From assembly GCA_000818945.1 (NCBI GenBank), contig KN805410.1:102476-166475 (forward strand): 64,000 nucleotides of DNA, given 5' to 3'. The notes under the pieces are model-generated. The model was not told the DNA's origin, made no database searches, and saw nothing but the letters and a program-made list of their open reading frames with translations. Below, in pieces: positions 59,742 to 64,000 of the stretch. Both the position numbers and the translations under genes were made by a program. How positions within the stretch are numbered: position 1 is the stretch's first letter; each line of letters opens with the position of its first letter. Origin of the DNA: Schizochytrium sp. CCTCC M209059. Its lineage: Eukaryota > Sar > Bigyra > Thraustochytrida > Thraustochytriidae.

Positions 59742-62700
59742 TCACTTTCTGCGGAGCGGCATGCCCTTGGGTGGCAATGGCGCGTCGAGGTTCTTGACAA
59801 AGGAAGGGAGAATGTGGTCCGTGGAGCTGACGATAGTCCAGTCGAGCAGGGCACCACACACTTCGTTTTCGAACTCGTCGCAAGAAAGTACAGAGAGACC
59901 GTCAAGGTTAGTAAATGCCTGGAGGGCCTTGTACTTGACCTCGGAAAGAGAAAGACCATGGTCGAAGGAGGCGTACTCGCAGATCACACACAACCAACGC
60001 TTTCGGCCATGGAACGTCACATAGAGGCTCAGGTCCGAATGGATCTCCGTTGTGATGAACTTCACCATGGTCTTGATGTGAGCCTGGTCGGGGCTCAGGC
60101 GCTGGGGCGCGCCAAAGTAGAGCGTTCTCTCACGCGGCGGCGCGTTCGGGTCCACGACGCCCGGCCCATGCGGCACGCGGTCCAACACCTCGTCGAGAAG
60201 GTGAATGCGGAACTTGTGGTAGAGTTTTGCGAATTCCTGGAATGCTGGCGCAATGTCGTCGGACCAGGCCCAGAGGTCGACTGTGATCCCCATTTCGAGC
60301 GCGGCGCCCGCGGCGTCGAGGAACTCCTCGGACCCGCTCACGATGGCGTACGAGCGCGTGACCGTTCTGCCGCCCATGAGCCGCTGCGCGGTCATGGCGC
60401 CCAGATCGCCGGCGACGATCCGCGCCATCCGAGTCGCTGTGGCGGCAGCAGACCTCGTTGCCCTGGATGCCGCAGCCGCCCGCGCGGCAGAGCTCGAGCT
60501 TGGCTGCAATAACCGCCCCGGCGGCAATCGGGGTGCGGGTACGGGTGCCCCTCCGCCATGCGCGCCGGGAAAGGCACCCGCGGGGCCGTCATCGGCGCGC
60601 GCGAGGCCGTCATCATCGCCGCCAATGTCATTGGCGTCGGCATCATCGTCCTCGCGCGCATCCTCGCCATCGTCGTTCGCGGCGGCATCGTGGGCCTCGA
60701 GGCCGCTGCAGTCCGCATTGGCGCCGCTGCCGAGCGCGTCGCGCACGCGCCCCGCATCGCCGCCGCCGCCGCCGAGGAGCGCGGGAGCCCCTTCTGCGTG
60801 CCCGCGCGGCGCGGCGCCCGCGGGAAGCGCGGCGGCGTCTCTCGCGCGGGGCTCGACAGAGACGTCGTTGGTGTCGTCGTTGTTGTCGCCGATCTTGTCG
60901 CCGATGGTGTTGTCGTTGATGTCTTCAATGGTGTCTTCGATAGAGTTGCCAATGGAAGCACCCGTGCCGGCCGCAGCGGTGTCGCCGATGGTGTTGCCGA
61001 TGGTGTCGCCCTTGGTGTCGGCATTCGTGTCCGCGAGGACGGGCGAAGCGGGATCGGTGGCAGCGGCGGCAGCGAAGCGAGAGGAAGCTTGCGAGGAAAA
61101 TCGCTTGAAAACGCGAACGAGCGTCGCGGGGCGGATTTTGTTGGTCGGCGGCGCGGCACTGCTGGGGCCCGCGTGGACCGGGACTGCGCCGGGCGCCGGG
61201 GCGGCGCGCATTACGTCGACGAGGCCCGGGATGCTGATGCGGGCGGCGCCATGGTGCAGGAATTGATGCAAATAATCATCATCGATGAGCACAATAGCCC
61301 CCTCCTTGCGGAAAAGCTGAAAGTCCTCCGTTGCGTGCGGGTTTGGGGGCGGCGGTGGCAGCGTTCCGTCGCGGTGGGTTAAAGTGGACCCCAAGCCCGC
61401 ACTCCCAGGTCCCATGCTGCTGATGCCGCTGTTGCTGCCGCGACCATCGGACGTGGGTGCGGAAGGGAGCAAGGGCTTTCGTCCAGAGCTTGGCGTAACG
61501 ACCGAGGCGTACGAAGGCCCGCCTAAGTTTGCTCGAACCCCTTGCTCGGGCAAGAGGCGCACGTGGGCGGCGACGGGATTTGGATTGGGGCGACGCGAGG
61601 TCTTTGAAAAACTAACACGCATGCCGATCTTTGCGTGCTCGGCGTTGGGGAAGTTATTTCCGAGGCCGCTCGCAAAGTACAAGCTGCGCGGCGGCACGGT
61701 AGCGGGCTGGTCATCGGCGCGGATAAACCACTTATGGGCACCTTGGCGATTCACGATCTCACCCATGAGACGCGTCTCACCGTTATGATCAAGACCACCT
61801 TCGAGCGGGGAAGAAGAAAATGAAGATGAGGAAGAAGAAGAAGAAGAGGACGAAGAGGACGACGACGATGAGGAAGCGGTCGCCGCCGCCGCCGCCGCCG
61901 CCGCCGCAGATGAAGAAGCTCCAGGAGCGGAAAATGTGATTCCCCAGGGCGATGCAGATGTGCTGAGCGAAGGTGCTGCTGTCGACAGAGGTTCTCCTGC
62001 TCCGACGCCTCTCCCGGCATCATCACTACCCCTGTTTCTAAGTGAGGCAAAAACGCCGGGTGCAAAGTTTGGGACTTCGCCAAAGATGGGTACGCCCGCA
62101 GCATCCCGGATTAGCTCCACATCAGTCACCACGGCTGACGGCTTGCGCGGTGCCGCATTCGCAACGGTGAAGCGCACGCGCATGCCGATCTCGCCGGAGC
62201 GCGATTCGGGAAAGTGACGACTGAAGCCAGAGACGAAATAAAAGACAGGCTCGCTCAAGGCGCTTGTCTGCGAGGCGCCGTCCTCACGGGCGGTATCGCC
62301 AAGAATGTACCAATACGCAGGCGCAGTATAGTTGCAGAGAAGGCCAGTGCTCCTGGTGCCCGGGACGAGTGTCATACCCGGGGTCGGTGTCACGGAGGCC
62401 TGGGAGCTTCCATGAACCTCGGAAAGTGGCCGCACGGCAAAGTGCTCAAAATCGGGGAACAGCTCGACGACATCTTCGCGCATGCGAAAGATGTGTGGCT
62501 GACTGCGGACGAGCGCGGCGACGGGTTTTGTGGAGAATCGGTATGGGATCTCGCGCTTGACCTGGTCGGGGACCTGCTCTAAAACGGTGGCGCCGAGGAT
62601 GGAGCCTTCATTGCGGGCGAGAGCATAAACGACGCCTGCCACCACGGCAGTGTCGCTCAGCGTGCCTACGGGAATTGCCGGGTCGTCCCAGAGCCCATAG

Positions 62701-63053
62701 AGGTACTCGAGAACGCCGTGGCTATGTATGAGGAAGACTTGAGGCCAGCTTTGAATAAGGTGGAGAAGGCTGTTTTGCCCCCTCGCGATAAAGGCCCTCC
62801 GCGCCCATGCGGGAAGCTCGAGGAGGACGCTCGACATGGAGAGCGACCCGCCCGAGAGCTCTGCCGTGGCTGCCAGGGCGGCCACGAGAAGATCGTCGGC
62901 GATGTTTGCTGGATCTCGAGCGCGTGGATTTGGACTTTTGCTGCTACTGGCGCTGCCACTGCTACTCTTGCTATTGCTGTTGGTGCTCGGGCTACTGGAG
63001 CTACTTCTTCTGGCTTTGTGCGTGGCCCCTAGCCTCGAATTCGGTGGATTCAT
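59742..63053 (-). CDS. Putative RNA-binding protein: two LOTUS/winged-helix-like units, two cold-shock-like units, NYN-like end
   Basis: The product has 1103 residues in one exon. After a Ser-rich leader, two similar winged-helix units of OST-HTH/LOTUS type appear (about 50-125 and 135-205), each ending in a QxxxxF strand: HLIQSWPQVFLIHSHGVLEY and LVRSQPHIFRMREDVVEL. Two related cold-shock-like strands follow, with VFYFVSGFSRHFPESRSGEI and LYFASGLGNNFPNAEHAKIG, both then GMRVxF. The middle is low complexity, with a polySer run and a tetrapeptide array (about 672-729). Residues about 895-960 (RSYAIVSGSEEFLDAAGAAL, then VDLWAWS and FRIHLLDEV) match the last part of NYN/PIN-like nuclease domains. 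The acidic residues of the catalytic half are not recognisable. A MARF1/limkain-like role in RNA control is plausible but unproven. Confidence 0.65.
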   Translation of the reverse strand: MNPPNSRLGATHKARRSSSSSPSTNSNSKSSSGSASSSKSPNPRARDPANIADDLLVAALAATAELSGGSLSMSSVLLELPAWARRAFIARGQNSLLHLIQSWPQVFLIHSHGVLEYLYGLWDDPAIPVGTLSDTAVVAGVVYALARNEGSILGATVLEQVPDQVKREIPYRFSTKPVAALVRSQPHIFRMREDVVELFPDFEHFAVRPLSEVHGSSQASVTPTPGMTLVPGTRSTGLLCNYTAPAYWYILGDTAREDGASQTSALSEPVFYFVSGFSRHFPESRSGEIGMRVRFTVANAAPRKPSAVVTDVELIRDAAGVPIFGEVPNFAPGVFASLRNRGSDDAGRGVGAGEPLSTAAPSLSTSASPWGITFSAPGASSSAAAAAAAAATASSSSSSSSSSSSSSSSSSFSSSPLEGGLDHNGETRLMGEIVNRQGAHKWFIRADDQPATVPPRSLYFASGLGNNFPNAEHAKIGMRVSFSKTSRRPNPNPVAAHVRLLPEQGVRANLGGPSYASVVTPSSGRKPLLPSAPTSDGRGSNSGISSMGPGSAGLGSTLTHRDGTLPPPPPNPHATEDFQLFRKEGAIVLIDDDYLHQFLHHGAARISIPGLVDVMRAAPAPGAVPVHAGPSSAAPPTNKIRPATLVRVFKRFSSQASSRFAAAAATDPASPVLADTNADTKGDTIGNTIGDTAAAGTGASIGNSIEDTIEDINDNTIGDKIGDNNDDTNDVSVEPRARDAAALPAGAAPRGHAEGAPALLGGGGGDAGRVRDALGSGANADCSGLEAHDAAANDDGEDAREDDDADANDIGGDDDGLARADDGPAGAFPGAHGGGAPVPAPRLPPGRLLQPSSSSAARAAAASRATRSAAATATRMARIVAGDLGAMTAQRLMGGRTVTRSYAIVSGSEEFLDAAGAALEMGITVDLWAWSDDIAPAFQEFAKLYHKFRIHLLDEVLDRVPHGPGVVDPNAPPRERTLYFGAPQRLSPDQAHIKTMVKFITTEIHSDLSLYVTFHGRKRWLCVICEYASFDHGLSLSEVKYKALQAFTNLDGLSVLSCDEFENEVCGALLDWTIVSSTDHILPSFVKNLDAPLPPKGMPLRRK
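60867..61035 (-). repeat. Degenerate 12-base repeat coding a tetrapeptide array
   Basis: About 13 units of four residues with the pattern (I/N/K)(G/E/D)(D/N)(T/S), such as NADT, KGDT, IGNT, IGDT, IEDT and IGDK, lie in the middle of the LOTUS/NYN-like protein. Confidence 0.8.
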
Positions 63054-63376
63054 GATGGCCTTGGTCGCTCTGGGCGCTGGGTGAGGGAGGTCTCGAGTCC
63101 GCTGCTGCGCTTTCCGCGCCGTAGAGAGAGAGGGGAGACGCGGGAGACGGGGGCGAAGGAGCCCTCGGGGCAGGCAGGCAGGCAGCCAGCCCTCGTGCGC
63201 GAGGGCGCTCTCGCGCGTCCGCCCTCGCGAGTTTCTTTCTCCACGGCGAGCGAGCTAGCGAGTTGGTCACGAGGCGCCGCAGCAGCCACGGCACCAATTC
63301 CTCCTGGGCTCGCTCGCCCGCTCGGGCTCACCTGCCCGCTCGGGCGGCGGCGCCGGTCTCTTGGCCTCGCGAGGCG
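63054..63376. other. Upstream region of the LOTUS/NYN-like gene
   Basis: This GC-rich 5' region of the minus-strand gene contains a short (GCAG)n tract near 63169-63184. No separate gene was recognised. Confidence 0.4.
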
Positions 63377-63895
63377 CTGCCCTGCCCTGCCCTGCCCTGC
63401 CCTGCCCTGCCCTGCCCTGCCCTGCCCTGCCCTGCCCTGCCCTGCCCTGCCCTGCCCTGCCCTGCCCTGCCCTGCCCTGCCCTGCCCTGCCCTGCCCTGC
63501 CCTGCCCTGCCCTGCCCTGCCCTGCCCTGCCCTGCCCTGCCCTGCCCTGCCCTGCCCTGCCCTGCCCTGCCCTGCCCTGCCCTGCCCTGCCCTGCCCTGC
63601 CCTGCCCTGCCCTGCCCTGCCCTGCCCTGCCCTGCCCTGCCCTGCCCTGCCCTGCCCTGCCCTGCCCTGCCCTGCCCTGCCCTGCCCTGCCCTGCCCTGC
63701 CCTGCCCTGCCCTGCCCTGCCCTGCCCTGCCCTGCCCTGCCCTGCCCTGCCCTGCCCTGCCCTGCCCTGCCCTGCCCTGCCCTGCCCTGCCCTGCCCTGC
63801 CCTGCCCTGCCCTGCCCTGCCCTGCCCTGCCCTGCCCTGCCCTGCCCTGCCCTGCCCTGCCCTGCCCTGCCCTGCCCTGCCCTGCCCTGCCCTGC
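63377..63895. repeat. Perfect CCTGC pentanucleotide satellite, about 104 copies
   Basis: A 519 bp array of CCTGC units without a single visible interruption lies 0.3 kb upstream of the LOTUS/NYN-like gene and runs almost to the right end of the window. It is open in several frames (read as GQGRA on the minus strand), which produces a spurious long frame at 63050-63952. Confidence 0.98.
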
Positions 63896-64000
63896 GCCGC
63901 GGTCGCCGCCGCCGCGCGCCCGGCGCGTCGTCGAGCCGCGCCCTGGCGCCAAATTTCGAGCTGCTGCTTGCCGCCGCCGCGCGGGTCCGCCCGCTCGGCG

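Noticed and set aside
63050..63952. 300-residue frame of GQGRA repeats
   Set aside because: It is a translation of the CCTGC satellite, which lacks stops in this frame regardless of function.

Overview
The window is nuclear DNA of a ciliated, protist-like eukaryote. It holds about 22 large, almost intron-free genes on both strands, roughly one per 2.8 kb, with GC-rich, microsatellite-laden spacers. Only two introns could be placed with confidence (160 and 171 bp, GT-AG). Eukaryotic markers include epsilon-tubulin, the axonemal WD40 protein CFAP44, TAF8, MRE11, ER proteins ending in HDEL or RDEL, and a Sec66-like translocon subunit. Low intron density, long polyQ/polyE/polyS tracts, many EF-hand and ankyrin proteins and a flagellar gene set fit a stramenopile, perhaps a labyrinthulomycete (thraustochytrid). 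That placement is inference, not something the sequence proves.

Layout. 1-6.5 kb: a truncated CFAP44 (-), an ER protein disulfide isomerase (+) and epsilon-tubulin (-). 7-15.5 kb: a giant leucine-rich-repeat/WW protein (+), a 2-oxoglutarate/Fe(II) oxygenase (-) and an armadillo-like repeat protein (+). 16-28 kb: MRE11 (+), a 1437-residue EF-hand/Tudor protein (-), a HIT/DcpS-like protein (-) behind a 2 kb simple-sequence spacer, and TAF8 (-). 29-38 kb: an unrecognised membrane protein (-), a VOC/EF-hand fusion (+), type II pantothenate kinase (+), a VIT1/CCC1-type metal transporter (+), a second 2OG oxygenase (-) and Sec66 (+). 38.6-47 kb: a polyQ/Tudor chromatin-type protein (-) interrupted by a run of Ns, an ankyrin protein with a broken frame (-), and a bacterial-looking VOC protein (+). 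47-64 kb: an inward-rectifier K+ channel fused to CLIC/DHAR-type glutathione-transferase modules (-), a large EF-hand protein (-), an EDEM3-like mannosidase (+), a LOTUS/cold-shock/NYN-like RNA-metabolism protein (-), and a perfect 519 bp pentanucleotide satellite.

The genes do not form operons; neighbours are mostly functionally unrelated. Three of them serve the secretory pathway (PDI, EDEM3, Sec66), two the cilium/centriole (CFAP44, epsilon-tubulin), and two nuclear transactions (MRE11, TAF8). The most interesting object is the 1581-residue channel at 47355-52100. It joins a complete Kir pore and cytoplasmic domain to three thioredoxin-fold units, each keeping a CPxS motif of the CLIC/dehydroascorbate-reductase type. 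That architecture suggests a redox- or glutathione-controlled potassium channel. No tRNA, rRNA, CRISPR or transposon was recognised.
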